From positions 6,944,001-7,008,000 of the forward strand of contig OX393579.1 of assembly GCA_947652605.1 (NCBI GenBank): a stretch of 64,000 nucleotides of DNA, read 5' to 3'. Position 1 is the stretch's first letter, and each line of letters starts with the position of its first letter. This document shows, one piece after another, positions 45,286 through 58,271 of the stretch. The translations under genes and the position numbers were made by a program. The notes beneath the pieces were generated by a model that searched no databases, was not told the DNA's origin, and saw nothing but the letters and a program-made list of their open reading frames with translations. This DNA comes from Elmis aenea. Its lineage: Eukaryota; Arthropoda; Insecta; Coleoptera; Elmidae.

Positions 45286-45287
45286 TA

Positions 45288-45775
45288 TATAGCGTGTTCC
45301 ATTAAAAAAAAAGACTTATTCGTGTTTGTAGTTTAGCCAAATGGACCGAGCATCACAAACACCCTGTATATTATTTTAAAAATTTAACCAGTCAAAAACC
45401 ATAATGACACTATTGTCAACTAAGCTATTAAAGGAATTCGTTCTGACTTTGCTAAGTTGTGAAATATTAATATTTTTTTTGTCCTGTTCCTCTCAATATT
45501 TTCGTAAAAACTAAAATAACTCAAAAACTATTTATTTAAGTACAAAACACTTGTTACGTTTTTTAAAAAGAATTTAATTTTGCACCTTAAAAACGGTGCT
45601 TTATTTAAGAAAACACAGTGACGTACCTATCGGTGCGCAAAAGCAAAACACTGTGTACATTTTAAAATAATTTAAGGTTATGTAGTTAACGACCACAAAC
45701 AACTTTTATTCGTGTAACGCTAATACAAGACGAGATATTGACCCGTTATGTTTCTTTTTGTACACACTGTATAAG
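45288..45775. mobile_element. Possible decayed TA-CAGTGTGT-type MITE
   Basis: The left TATAGCGTGTTCCATTAAAA and the complement of the right TTTTTGTACACACTGTATA are weakly similar. An internal ACAAACACCCTGTATA (about 45356-45371) is another end-like motif of the CAGGGTGT class. Boundaries are uncertain. Confidence 0.3.
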
Positions 45776-47148
45776 TTTAATATTGGCGGTTTTCTTTTTT
45801 CTGATATTGTAATAACTTTATGACAGACTTTCAAACAAAGGGGACGCAATATAATTAGGTACTTGGCAATTAAAACAGGCTTCGCTAATCTATGCTTGAT
45901 TTTCTATAAAAGTTTTTCACATTTTCATCATTTTTATTCGTCGAACGCGCAGCTGAAGGGACGGCAATAATTTACAACGTACACTCTAAAAATAACTTTC
46001 ACTGAATGAGCTCTGGAGCAGCAAAAGTTTTGAAGTTTATGAAACCTGTCGTGAGATAAATATATTCGACATAATTTATGAAGCTCTAATAATCTCTCTG
46101 TTATGTGTGGTTATTCGCTATCAAATAAAATTCAAAAATAAATCGAGTCTCTTAGATTGATAATATTAAGGGCCAATTTTTTATAATAAATCAAACAGAT
46201 CCATTGCATTCCTGAAAACACTTTTGATTTCGTCCAAAAAATGTTATCAGTAAACTAAAGTGTTACATTATGAAATTCAAACGCAAATAAAGAAAATAAT
46301 TTAAGAAAATAAACAGTTCCTGTGTTTGCAAAATCTTTCTCTAAAACGTTTTGCAACAGAGATTTATTCAAAACGAAACAATTTAGGTGTATTTACTTTA
46401 AATTTGCGTTGAGTTAGTTAAAGAAATTATAAAACAACAGAATCTTGAACTGAATTATCTCTTGAAATAAATCAGATTGGTTTAGTAAACGATTTAGCAA
46501 AAGTTACTAAAAGTAGGTATATTATTTTAAACATAAAATCAACACGTCTGCAGGGCGTTTTTAAATAACCTACAGAAGATACTGCGGTTTCTATTAAAAC
46601 GAAACAAAAATTGAACTGCTTTAAAACTTGCACTAACAATATTTCAGCTGTAAGATTCTCTAGTTATTTTCACACGAGTGGATTTTGTACTATGTAACTC
46701 ACCTATAACCTTTAAATGCCAACAAACACACTCACCAGATTAAACAAGCTAATATTGTTGCAAAAATATTTGTCTATTGTGCTTAGGTACATAGAATTTA
46801 ATGCACATTTTAATACATAGGCATATTTTTATGTAATTTAACTAGTTATGAAAAAAAGCTATATTCGTATGAATAGATCCCTCTTCTTCTACCTCTCATT
46901 TGTATTAACAACTAATACCTACCCTTACAATAAATTATCTATATTGTCCGATTCACCATTCTCAGGTTCAACAAATTTTATGAACGGAAAACACGAAATA
47001 TACAAAATATGCGTGAAACTGAAATACGTGCTAAAAATACTGCAAAAGCTAGAACTATACAAAAATGCACAAAATATGCAAACGCATATAATCTGACCCT
47101 ACTTATCACTAACAATTAAGTATTGCTGTTGTGATGCATTTTTAAATG
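45776..47148. other. Non-coding sequence
   Basis: The open frame at 46848-47096 starts with a true ATG but is low-complexity and unrecognised. Nothing else is seen. Confidence 0.4.
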
Positions 47149-47830
47149 GCGCTTTTTTTACGTCATTGGTTGCGCCCTTTTATTGGCTACATTTTGATTA
47201 TCAGATCAAGTTTTTCAAACAAAAAATAACAAAGTTATGAATTTTTTGTAGACCGAGATGTTTTTCTTTTCTGAGCGAAGTCTGTCTTTCAGGGGGATAT
47301 GGTTTTTCGCGCGGTTGTCTTAAACCGGTAAAGATAATTTCAAAAAGTTTGCACTGGTCTACTCACAAAGGATGCGTGCATCGAAAAATGACGAATTTTG
47401 ATTTTTTTCTAACCCGGTCGCATAGCCAACGCAATCGCAAGTATGACCAAATTAAAGGAAGATTTTAGGACGGCCGTTGATGGCATCAAAATAAAAATTC
47501 AATAGCGCTTTCTTCACGTCATCTGATGCGCCCCTTTTTTGGCTACATATTGATCATTGGATCAAGTTTTTCAAACAAAAAATAACAAAGTTATAAATTT
47601 CTCTGTAGGCCGAGATGTTTTTCTTTTTCGAGCGAACTCTGTATTTTACGGGGTTATGGTTTTCCGCGCGATTCTCCAGAACTCTTAAAGATAATTTCAA
47701 AAAATTTGCATAGTTTACTCATCGAAAAATAATGAATTTTGATTATTTTTCAACACGGTCTCATAGCCAACGCGATCGCAAGTATGAACAAATCAAAGGA
47801 CCATTTCGGACGGCTGTGGATGATACAACA
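47149..47830. repeat. Tandem dimer of a 356-bp unit
   Basis: Unit 1 (47149-47504) and unit 2 (47505 to about 47830) share long blocks. Examples are GGATCAAGTTTTTCAAAC-like at 47204 and 47560, GAGATGTTTTTCTTTT, and CATAGCCAACGCGATCGCAA. The period is exactly 356 between several anchors. Similarity is about 80% by eye. Coding is not evident. Confidence 0.85.
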
Positions 47831-48800
47831 GAACTAAAACTAACAAAAACTCTATTGAACAACACGTCAGAAAGTTTATTTTCAGAAAGTCTCTTGTCCA
47901 CATTCATTAGATTATTTTCTTGTCCACTCTAGAAAGGGTCCAGAACGAGGACACTAATTTTAAGCTTTTGAAACTATTTATTGCTTCGATTAAAAAATTT
48001 ATTTTTTTAGTCATTATTAAGTCAATGAGAATATGATCTTAAAATAGGTACATGGGATTCACTGGAAATAGGCTTAATTAAAGAATCAATTTTGCATTTA
48101 CAGAAAGCAATCGATTAAGATAGGGTTGCATTATTAATATTTTCATAACTAAAACATTCTAATGTATTGTGTTTGGATATATATACCTACTACATCAGCT
48201 CGTGCGGTTTGTTATGAGCACATATTCAAAGTGATCTCGGGCAGTTATTCGTTGTATGACACGTGACGTCTCTACGTGGTATGACGCGCACACTCTGCTC
48301 TTGAATTTTGTTATACATATATTATGCATTGTGTTCGGACAAGTTTCTTTGTTTGACAGTACGAAATCAATGTACAGCTTTTAGTGGGACCTTGTTTTCA
48401 TATTGATTTATCGCGGGTGGCGTTCTACGTGTGTTTGTCGAACCATTGAATTTGTACCACCATGAAATTGGTTGATTTTGCTGTCTTGTCACGGGGGTAT
48501 TTTTCTTGAAAGTAATTTGTTTTACCACAAATTGCTTTTTGAATTCTCATCTGTCATTTATTTAAAATATTTTGTTTTAAACCAGAGCACCTTTCTTTAT
48601 TTTAAGTTACATTTACATAGCTACCTGTGCCCGGCTAATTTAGACTAATTGTAATTTTAAATATTGTAGTAAGAGTATATTCGGATGCAGAATAAAATTT
48701 TGTACCAAGATTTGGGCCCGCGCAACGGTATCTGCCGCCCCTAGGCAAAGAAAATTTGGGCGCCCCCATATATTGTCTGAATGTACGTATGTGTCTATAT
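47831..48800. other. Non-coding sequence
   Basis: I see nothing I can support here. Confidence 0.4.
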
Positions 48801-48801
48801 A

Positions 48802-49697
48802 CAGAGTGATTCATAAATATTGCGAAAAACTTCGGGAGGTAATTCCTTATCAAAAATTAAGGGCGGCTTTTATATCATTTTTTTTTCCTAAAACGTCTTC
48901 CCCAAAATGAGGAACGTTGAAAGTAGGTTTTTATTTTATTTCGCAAATTTGGAGAAATGTAGAAAATTCACTTTCGGTAGATGTATTTTACTTTCCACAG
49001 TAATATTTTCAATGATCTCTTCCTTCACAAGGGGCTAAAAAGTGCTACCGCTGTTGGTTTTTTTATCAAAACTTTTTGGAGGGTAGAAATTTTGCAATTA
49101 ATTTTTTTTAAAGCTGATTTTATGAAAACCTTTCTTAATCCTTTATTTTTTTTCCGAAAACCTACAGCTCTTAAGTTAAAAATTAAATAATTGAACCTGC
49201 ACTATCAAATATTCTAAACTAAAATGATTCATTTTGATGGTTTCCGTTTGTACATATTGAATAAAAGTGACATGTGTTTTCTTGTTTATTTGGAGGTGCA
49301 TTTTCACTTATTAGTTCAAAAACTGTAGGTTTTGCGAAATCAATTAATGAATAAATAAAAAAATTGTAAATTGGTCAAGGTTACAATTTTTTTTAATTGC
49401 AAAAATGTACCCTTCCAAAAAGTTCTTAGAAAAAAAAACAACAGGGGATGCACTTTTCAGCACCCTGTAAAGGGAGGAGATGTTTGAAAATATTACTATG
49501 GGAAATCTTTTAGCACGTAAACAAACATTTACCAAATGTCATTCTCCTATATTTCTCCAAATTTAAGAAATAAAATGAAAACTTACTTTTACAATTTCTT
49601 TAAGGCGTAAGACATTTTATTTAAAAAAAAAACAATAAAATTCCATATGATAGGAATTACCTTTCAAAACTGCTCGCAACATTTATGAATCACTAAA
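48802..49697. mobile_element. Long-inverted-repeat MITE, same family as 58618-59566
   Basis: The left end CAGAGTGATTCATAAATATT, with TA before it, is inverted at about 49640-49697 (AACATTTATGAATCACT). Internal segments such as GGGGCTAAAAAGTGCTACCG and its inverted partner near 49450 match the copy at 58618. The right terminus has lost the last few CAGAG bases. The small open frames inside it are mirror products. Confidence 0.75.
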
Positions 49698-49699
49698 AA

Positions 49700-51000
49700 T
49701 AATACATCATTATAAACATTTTAGTTTTTTTTTTTTAATTAAAAACGTTAATACATTGGTATATAAAAATCATATTTTAAGAATATTACCATTTTTATTA
49801 GGATATCTGGCGCTTTGTGGTAAAACCGGCCCCGACCAGGATTAACAAATATTTTATACCACTGAAATTTAAAGAAAAGAATAGTTTATCGCCATATTAA
49901 AATATCCTAGTTGCTTATAAACATGATTTGGTAGAAAATTATGAAGAAATAAAATTATACGTTTTTTTAAAGCAATAAAGAACTAACATGTAAACTTAAT
50001 CACCCAGTTTATTTAAAATTGCTGCTTCCTAAGAAGTAAAAGCTTTTGAAGAGCTCTCCTAAAGTATTTTGTATTCTTTAAATCCGAAAGCAAAGTTAAT
50101 GAACAATTCAAATATAATGAATCCAAATTGCAATTTAATATAAAAAAAATGAAAGTCTTACACAGATCTAGATTTCGCGTAAGATATAACGAAGTTAAAT
50201 TTCAATTTCTTTGTAATTTGATATAAAGAAAGATTGACTTTCAACATTTAATAAAATAAAAAATTTACTGAGATAGAAGTTTCGAAATTTAATAAATAAC
50301 ACAGATTTGGCTTTAATTTACCAGTACTGTATGATTGTTATTATAAATGGTTAAATATTTAATTTTTAGTTTTATTATGCTTGTGTTATAACATCAAGAA
50401 CTTTGTAGACATGATTGTTAATGTCCAGATTGAATCTAGATCCAAAATAGCCACGTAAATGAAAATGTTACAGACAAAAAATCAATCAAGTTTTTTTTTA
50501 TGTTTATCAATCTTATTTGAGAGCGATCGAGTTTTCGGTTTCAATGTTTGATTAGTGGTTGAGCTGTCCTGCAAACACGTGCGCATACCTCTGCAACCGG
50601 GCCATTGTTTGCACTTGCAAACGACGTCGAGAGTTGTGAAATATTTAAATTGCTGAAAATCCACAAAATCAGTAGGAATTGGCGATAAGCGAATAAATAC
50701 GACGTAGGACTTTCAGTCATATAAATCCACTGGTGATAGTTTGTCGGAACTACAACGGCTCAAACGTCATTGGTTGCATTTTCTATAAACGTAAGCATTA
50801 AAAAGCTTATTTTTTGCTTATAATGGTTGTCCAAACACGACTCTTTTTGGGATGTGGTAACTCGTATTTAAAATTTTAATATTTATATTACCAATGAAAA
50901 CAACACGTATTCTATAAGCTTTCGCGCTGGCTAACTAATTGTTGACACTATATCATTATGAGATCTCCTCTAGTAATGAGATTTCTTCTGCCATGTTACA
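49700..51000. other. Non-coding sequence
   Basis: The open frame at 50482-50664 (minus) begins with GTG and is not supported. Nothing else is recognised. Confidence 0.4.
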
Positions 51001-51790
51001 GATCTGCTGGCCACCGTCTTTTTAGTTTTCTTATTGCGTTGTTTTCTAGAAGAGGTTTGCAGCAATGAATTTTTGTGGGTTTTCAATTTCTCATGGTAAA
51101 GCTTCTTTCATGAATGACTTCTTTTATGGTTGGCATAGTTAGGTCGTTATGGATAATGTCATTAGTAACGTACCATGGAGCTTCAACAATTTCTCCTAAT
51201 ATTTTGGACTGGAATCTGTAGGTATAGTTTGTATGTTTGATTTGCTTGCACAGCCCCATAGCTCAATTCCCTACATCCGTATGAGTTTGATTATTGTTTT
51301 ATATAGCAAAAGTTTGTTGTCTATTGATAAAGTTGACCCTCTTCCAATCAACCAGCAGGTCTCTCTTTGCTTCCAGTCCATTTGCTTTCTTGTTTTGGTT
51401 ATATTATGTTCTTTTTAATTTAATTTACTATCTAGGTGTAGTCCTAGATATTTTATGGACATGGTTTGCGGTATTTGTATGGTGTTTAAAAATAAGCGGG
51501 CATAGATCTTTTCTTGAGGTAAACGTTATGTGGTTTGATTTGGTCTCGTTTATTTTTATATTCCAATTTTTAAGCCACCTTTCAAGGGTATTTAGATATT
51601 CTTGGAGGAATGGATGTGCGCCACGAACGTCTATCTAGTCAGTATAACAGTATTCCTGTAGATAAGAATAAGTAGCTCTTCTCTTGTATAACTTTAAATA
51701 GCTGTCTGCCTTTCTTAGTAGTAAAGCGGGATCCCCTAGCGGTGTTTTAGCTATTGAAGTCTTTGCCTACCACAAATCTAGGACCAAGAG
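51000..51790 (-). pseudogene. Jockey-like LINE, endonuclease fragment fused to RT C-terminus
   Basis: From about 51780 the minus strand reads VVGKDFNS, GSRFTTKKGRQLFK and LFLSTG, matching the Jockey endonuclease block DFNAKHxxWGSR...GRQL...LSTGxPTYWP. It then switches to LNTLERWLKNWNIKINETKS and HITFTSRKDLCPLIF, followed in other frames by LLYKTIIKLIRM-GIELWGCA, RFQSKILGEIVEAPWYVTND and HNDLTMPTIKEVI. These are the landmarks after the Jockey palm domain. The fingers, palm and YADD box are missing, so it is an internal deletion derivative with frameshifts. Confidence 0.85.
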
Positions 51791-51799
51791 TGTTGAAGA

Positions 51800-54700
51800 T
51801 TGATTCAAAATGGACCTTTTTTAAATTGTGTTTAGGAAGACAGTTATTGTTATATGTGGTATATGTGGCAACTTAGAACAAAAAATATGAATAAGACATG
51901 TATTTTAAAGCTACCAGCGTAATTTTTATTGAACATCTTTTTTCTTTAATCAATTTGTCGCACTTAAAGATATTAAATGTTTTACGATTATTTTCCCATA
52001 CTTTCTGGCTAAATTGAGTACTACAAATGATTTATTGATCGAACGAACTCGTTTTTTTTTGTGTGTCGCATCTGTCGTGGGAAGCAATAAGCAAGATGTT
52101 AGAAACCGAACGGATAAATAAATATTGGTGGAATTTACGATATAAACTGAAAATTACATAATCCCACGATAAAAAATTCGAACGTTTTAATGGACTACGA
52201 AGTTGCAATAAATAAACAAATCAATTATTGAGTGTTGACGAACCGAAGATTAGGAACATGCCAATATTTTCGTACGATTCGGAAATGCTATTACTATTCG
52301 TTTAAAATTTACACAAGATACTAATTCGTTGAAAACTTGTATGAAACTTGATAACAGGCTTTAAATCCTTGTTAAACTGTTTTAATGAAAAATAGTCATA
52401 CAACAAATTTAATTAATAGGCGATATACATTTATTGTTTTTAACCAATCTACAAAGTGTAACCAAATTAGTGCAAATTTGACCTAAAAATATTTCTATGA
52501 TAATAAAATTGTTGAGTTCTGTAAATTTTATCTAATTTAATCAATATGCTTATACAGTTTGTTCGTCCTTATTGTGAATGCTCGGTATAGCTACTTTGTT
52601 TTAATTCTAAAATGTTGTTCAATATGCAATATGTGTACAAGTGTGTGCAACATATGATTCGTTTTGATTTACATTCTTAACGCAAATTGCATCAATTAAT
52701 AAAATTTTCATTAGAAGCATTAACAATTAATATCATTTTTGGCTCCACAGCTCAATTTATTTGATGTTCTTTAGGCTTCGTCAATAATAAATATGCGAAA
52801 AGCTTCGTATCGAATTTTCGTTAGAGGTACATCTTGAAAATTAGTTTGGAGTTTTAGTGACAGGCTATCGTTCTTTATTGTAATATAATCTCCAGCAAAT
52901 TTGGTTATTAAGTGCTACCACTTTAATAAACTAAAGTTATACCTTGGTTATTTATCACATAATGTTTAGGAAACGTTCAATTGTCTACTGTTCTTTATCT
53001 AGTAACTTTAATTTAAGTAAAACAAGATCGATAACAAATAAATCGTATTTAAAGTTGGTGGGATATTCTGGAAATATATGTAGAAAACCTATTTTGAGTC
53101 ATATATACAAACATTAAATTCAATTTTGCGGTTTTAAAATGCCTTTAACTTAACACGTTTTGTTTAATGTAAGGTCTTAGTTGTTAAAGAAATAGGGGAA
53201 GCAGATTTTGAGTTCAGCATCCTAATGGTTTGCAAATTTAGTTTGCAGACAAAGAATAACTTTGAAAATTGTTTGTCTAAGCTGCTAATACTCTGTCTAG
53301 GTCCTCAGGCACTAGGTTCCCTAAAAAGTTTGTTGTTTTGAACGAAGAACTTTACTTTCTTTAAAAGCTTTAAAAACTTAGTGTCTTAAAGACAGCTTTT
53401 CGTGTATTCTTTGCAAAGTGATTGAAAACACTTGTCTCTAGATTAGCGATCCATATATTACGTTCAATTCGAGATGTTTACCTGGGTATTCCGGAAATCA
53501 GTGTGAAAATTTTAGGAACAAAATTTTTGTGTGTTACTTCTGAGACATTCTATATAATCTTATTTTCGTTTTTATATGGAACAAACTATAGGTGAAGTAA
53601 AAGCACCCAGTTTTATGTAGTTTTAGCTCTCAAATAAATCTTATTTATGTGTTGTTTCAACCACAAGGTCATAAAATTTTACGTATTTTTATTTGACCCA
53701 TAAATGAAGCAACAGAATTTCCTTGTTATTTATTTACCATTAAAAAATCCACAAAGTTATAGCCTTAAAGGCCGTTTTTTCGCGTTCCTGTTGGGTCTCC
53801 AAAACACTGTTTGCATAATTTCCATGCGATAATATTTACATATTGTTTATTTTTGTGAGTTTTGTTTGAGAAAGGATTTCGTAAACGCAAATATTAGACA
53901 AACAAGCGTCTGACGTTAGCGTCAGCTGGATCATTTACAGTGGGCTCTGTTTTCTAAACATAGTGTCAGTGGACCAATATTACGAATATATAGCGCTGTT
54001 TAGCAATTACCGACCAAAGAAGTTGCGATTTATCGTCGCTTATAAGACTTCTGTTTTATTTTGATATGAATCCGATGAGAATATAGTTCGTATTTAATTT
54101 CCTGAAATAATTCGCAATGTTAGCGTTGACTTGGCGACTATTTCAAGCTTATAAAGTCGATATAAGTACCGTTTACAGTAAATTATATTTGTTATTGTTC
54201 AAAATAGTATTCAAAACCAACTTGAAATAAAAATTAAATTGATGAAACCTTAACCGAGTTTACTTTTTAGTTGCAGTCTAGTTTTATAGGATTCTTTACT
54301 CATTATTTTGTTATTGGTCAATATATCAGGATTATTTTACAGTTCAAAAATTATGTATTGAATAGAACGAATTAAATAATTTATAATTCTTAAGGAAGTA
54401 TGTAAAATATACAATTTGTTATAAGAAAATCAACAAAGGGAGATGTTAAGTTTAAAGGTTAGACGATTTGGAGCTTTTCCAAAGTTTGCAGAATGCAGCT
54501 GTAAATATTCTTTACAATGCATTGAATTATTTGGATATATTTTAGTATTTAAAGGCTGCATCATGCTGCAAGAAATGCTATACATACTTCCGTCAAAATT
54601 TTGTACCTGAAATAGTGCACCGTGTCAAACACAGCTTGAACAAATATATTTACAGAAAAATTCTACCATAGGCTTATGGTTTTTGATATATTAAGGCAAT

Positions 54701-55988
54701 TTAGCAAATTATTAACGTGGAACTTTTTCGTGTGTTTTGAATCAACACAATACATTTTTGACGCTTAATATAAAAAATATGATGAATTTCGTAACGTATA
54801 CACCTATACAACAATAGTTATCAACTACGTAGTTATTTACTACCCCATATGTTTATTGGGAGTGTTTACTATATTTATTAGAAAGAGGAAAGGGTACAAT
54901 GATGTCTGTCTATACTCTATAGAATAACACAAAAACACAGAAAATGCGTCTGTTGTTTGTTTACTTCCATGAAGATTGCATTAGCTTGATTGCTTGAATA
55001 ATTTAGAATAGGTCAATTTATAGGTACATTTCCACCTAAATTAATTCATAAAATGAAAGCATTTTGATAGCACTTTGCAGCAAACGATAAGACAATAGTT
55101 ATTAGGGAACTTTTTTTAAGCAAACAATTTTTTTCTTTAAGATTTCGACGTGTTTACAGGTTTTGAGAACACTTTACCACAGTTTTGACAATTTTTGCTT
55201 ACTTATTAAACTTTAAGTAGTTAAAAAAAATTATTAACCAAGGATTAAAAATTACTTAAAATTAAATTTTTTTGAACATTCATTGCATGAATTGTAATAA
55301 AAATGCACGCTATTACAAAAGGTTTTTTTTTCTTTTTAATGTGTCATATATCTCCAGCTAACTCCTTATCTTTTAGTCTACATATGTCCCACTTCGTATT
55401 TTCATTTTGTTTTTTACCTTTCAGTAGTTTTACTATACTGATAAAACCGATTTTCACCAACACATCGTTTTTTGTATGCCAGAACATAAAATTTGTCTGA
55501 AAACTTTTTTTATGTTGTTTTATTTATGATACTACAGACTATTAAAATGGACCGACTTATTGAAATTTTACTTCCAAGGCTAAAGCTCTAAATATTTAGG
55601 ACGCTCAAACATGGCGTCCTATATTAGTAGGCGCTAAACGTCGAATCCATAAATCTAAATGGATGTTGTTAATTGCTAACATAATTTATAATACAATTAG
55701 GTTGGCCGCCCTACAACTAAAATCACTTCTATTTTATGTAACTTCGTAAATTAAGTTATTTTCATAGCGTTGTCAAATGTGTGACGTAATTAATTATATG
55801 GTTATCAAACTGTAAATTATACGAGGCACAATCATTAACTATATTACAAACGGCTATGAAATGTGTAACAAGTGGGATGTGAACATCAATAAACAATCAT
55901 TTTCTGTTATAAATTCTTGCCACATTACAAACGTGAACAGTGTTTATGGAACAGCAGCATAGAATTATTTTGTTCCATGTCTCAACCA
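51800..55988. other. Long AT-rich stretch without recognised features
   Basis: I see no gene, RNA or bounded repeat over about 4.2 kb. A small hairpin, GCGTCTGACGTTAGCGTCAG (about 53907-53926), is the only structure noted. Confidence 0.4.
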
Positions 55989-56000
55989 ATACCCATTTCA

Positions 56001-56263
56001 CCGAGCTCGGTGGCTGGTTGTGTTAACAACCCAACTTGCAATCGGGAGGTCATGGTTTCGAATCCCAGGGCCGACTGTCGTTGTAGAGGTTTCAAGTGGT
56101 TTCCTCTACAGTTAAGGCAAATGCTGTGGCAGTAGTTCCACCTATCCCTGCTCATCCTTGACTATCCACATCTTTACTCACTACCCATGTAGCTCTAACG
56201 ACTGAAGAGGATGTCAACCCCCCTGTAGAAGTCTGCAGCGCGAGCCGAACACACATGTAAACC
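56001..56263 (+). mobile_element. tRNA-derived SINE with perfect 12-bp TSD
   Basis: The direct repeat ATACCCATTTCA flanks it (55989-56000 and 56264-56275). The head CCGAGCTCGGTGGCTGGTTG and the B box GGTTTCGAATCCC are tRNA-like. The body GGCAAATGCTGTGGCAGTAG matches the other copies. Unlike the 29799 copy it has no A tail; the last 150 bp are unrelated to that copy, suggesting a different 3' module. Confidence 0.88.
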
Positions 56264-56275
56264 ATACCCATTTCA

Positions 56276-58263
56276 ATTACAAATTCTTCATCACCCGAAA
56301 AACATTTGCTACCAAAGTGCTGTTTTACCAAACAATGGTTAGTCACTTGGGGCAAGAGGATGTTTAAGAAGTGTCTACAGGAATTTTAAAATTATGTTTT
56401 GGGTTTCTTGGTGGCGACTAGAATGCGGAAAACTTGTTGAGAAATAAAGTCAAGTCCCAATAACTTCTTAAGTTCCTAATCTTGATATTATTTCATTTAT
56501 CAATTATTCCAATCTTAAAAGCCAGTTGTGCGTTACTTACTGATTGTACCTCGTATTGTACTTTCTTGCTTTATTAAAAGTCTTGGTGCTTTTTATTTTT
56601 CTTCCAAGGAGATCTCTAAATGAGCGTCAATTTTTAATAAACTTCCTTTACGAGTACAGGAGGAATTTTGCAAGTGCTTTGAGCGCCATTTTCTCAACGC
56701 ATGGTTGTTTTTGTGCACAGGTATTTGGCTGTGAACCGTTTATTAATTTTAAAGATATTTATATCAGCCACGGCAATGAATTCGCGTGGGAGTTTATATG
56801 CGTGCGATTATGTAAACGAATCGTAATTCATTTTTATGCTTTCAACAAACCCAGCCATATTTATACGACCTTGTTTTAATAATAAGTGTGGAAATTTAAG
56901 CTAATATATGTTTTTGTTTTCAGGTGAGTCCACTTGATTCCAAGTTTGTCAGAATGTGGTGTGGTAAGCTTTTATATTTTTGTAGTAAAGGAGTTGACAA
57001 TGGAGTCTGCTAAAATTATTGTAGTTGCAACGTTTCGTCGCCTGAGAGTTTCTTTATTCTATACGCCATTCTGCCGTAAATTGACCTATCTATAAAAAAC
57101 AGTGTTCCATCTCCATTAACAAACCCAAATTTGTAACCGTCAGGTAAAAACAAAGTTGTAAGTGTTAACTTTGTGATATGGAACAAAAAAACTCTAGGGC
57201 GACGAAAATTTTGATACACACGAGAAGTGTGCAAAAAATTGCTGGTTTTTTAAATCACGGGCTTCGTTAAAAGTTAACGGAACGCCAAACGTAATATCCG
57301 TAAAAGCAATGGTATGGTTGTGTTATCAAGAGTCAATGGTTCGTTCAATTTTGACAGATCTATGCAGTTGTGAATAAAAATTATCATACATTATTAATGC
57401 CTGTTTAGAAGTTTAGTCTTGGGACCAAAAATTGAACTGATAACAGCCCTTAAGTAAACATATCTGAGATTATAGGGTTGCCAGAAAAAAAAAAAAAAAC
57501 TAAATTGTCAGTTTAACAGGAACATTTGATAGTTACATTTAAAACCTGAATCAAAAAGTGCATTTGCAAGAATATATTTGCTGAATATCCATCATGCATT
57601 AATAAATTCTTATGATAGTGTCTCTTAGCCCTTCGAACATATTACATTTAGGTTAAAACCCTCCGCCTATGGCGTTGGTGTGTCACCAAGCAACATGTGC
57701 TCGCGGCAACAAGACAAAAATATTGCAAAAGTATCAGTTTTTTTATTTAGTCACCTCTTCAACCTAATAATTTACAGAGTAAAAACATTTTGTTCTGAAC
57801 ACAAATTTAAATGGAACCCGATTTTTCTTAAAATCACTGTTATGGTACCAAACCTTATTTTTCTGATATATTGCTAAGCCTTAGCCCAAATAATATTTAT
57901 TTTTTATCGCGTATGTTTCCGGGCCTAACACACTCTTCGATATCATTTAAATGGAGCTTTTCCATATCGAAATTTAATGTAATTTGAAGTTGTCGATTGT
58001 TTTGTTAGTCACTTCAAGTTTCCTGTCCTTATTTCAAGTTAGTGAAGCAAATTAACCACTGCCATGGACACACAAGAGTTTGTAATCTTTCAGTAAAATT
58101 CTAGAAGTAGTCAAAATAAATTAAAAATATTTTTAAATAATTTCTAAAAGTGTTCTTTTTGTATTATCATTGCCACTTTAAATGAAATAATTATCGTGGA
58201 GTAGGATAAAGTATTATTGGTGGCCTTTTTTATATTAAAATCTGCTTACTTAATCTCTGCGAA
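56276..58263. other. Non-coding sequence
   Basis: Open frames at 56544-56879, 57016-57234 and 57680-57877 have no recognisable domain. No splice structure points to an exon. Confidence 0.35.
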
Positions 58264-58271
58264 CTGCAAAT

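Noticed and set aside
50482..50664. Cys-containing minus-strand frame as a possible host exon
   Set aside because: Begins with GTG, has no family resemblance and no convincing splice sites.
56544..56879. 111-residue + strand open frame as a possible host exon
   Set aside because: Begins with a non-ATG codon, and composition and content give no domain; splice sites are not convincing.
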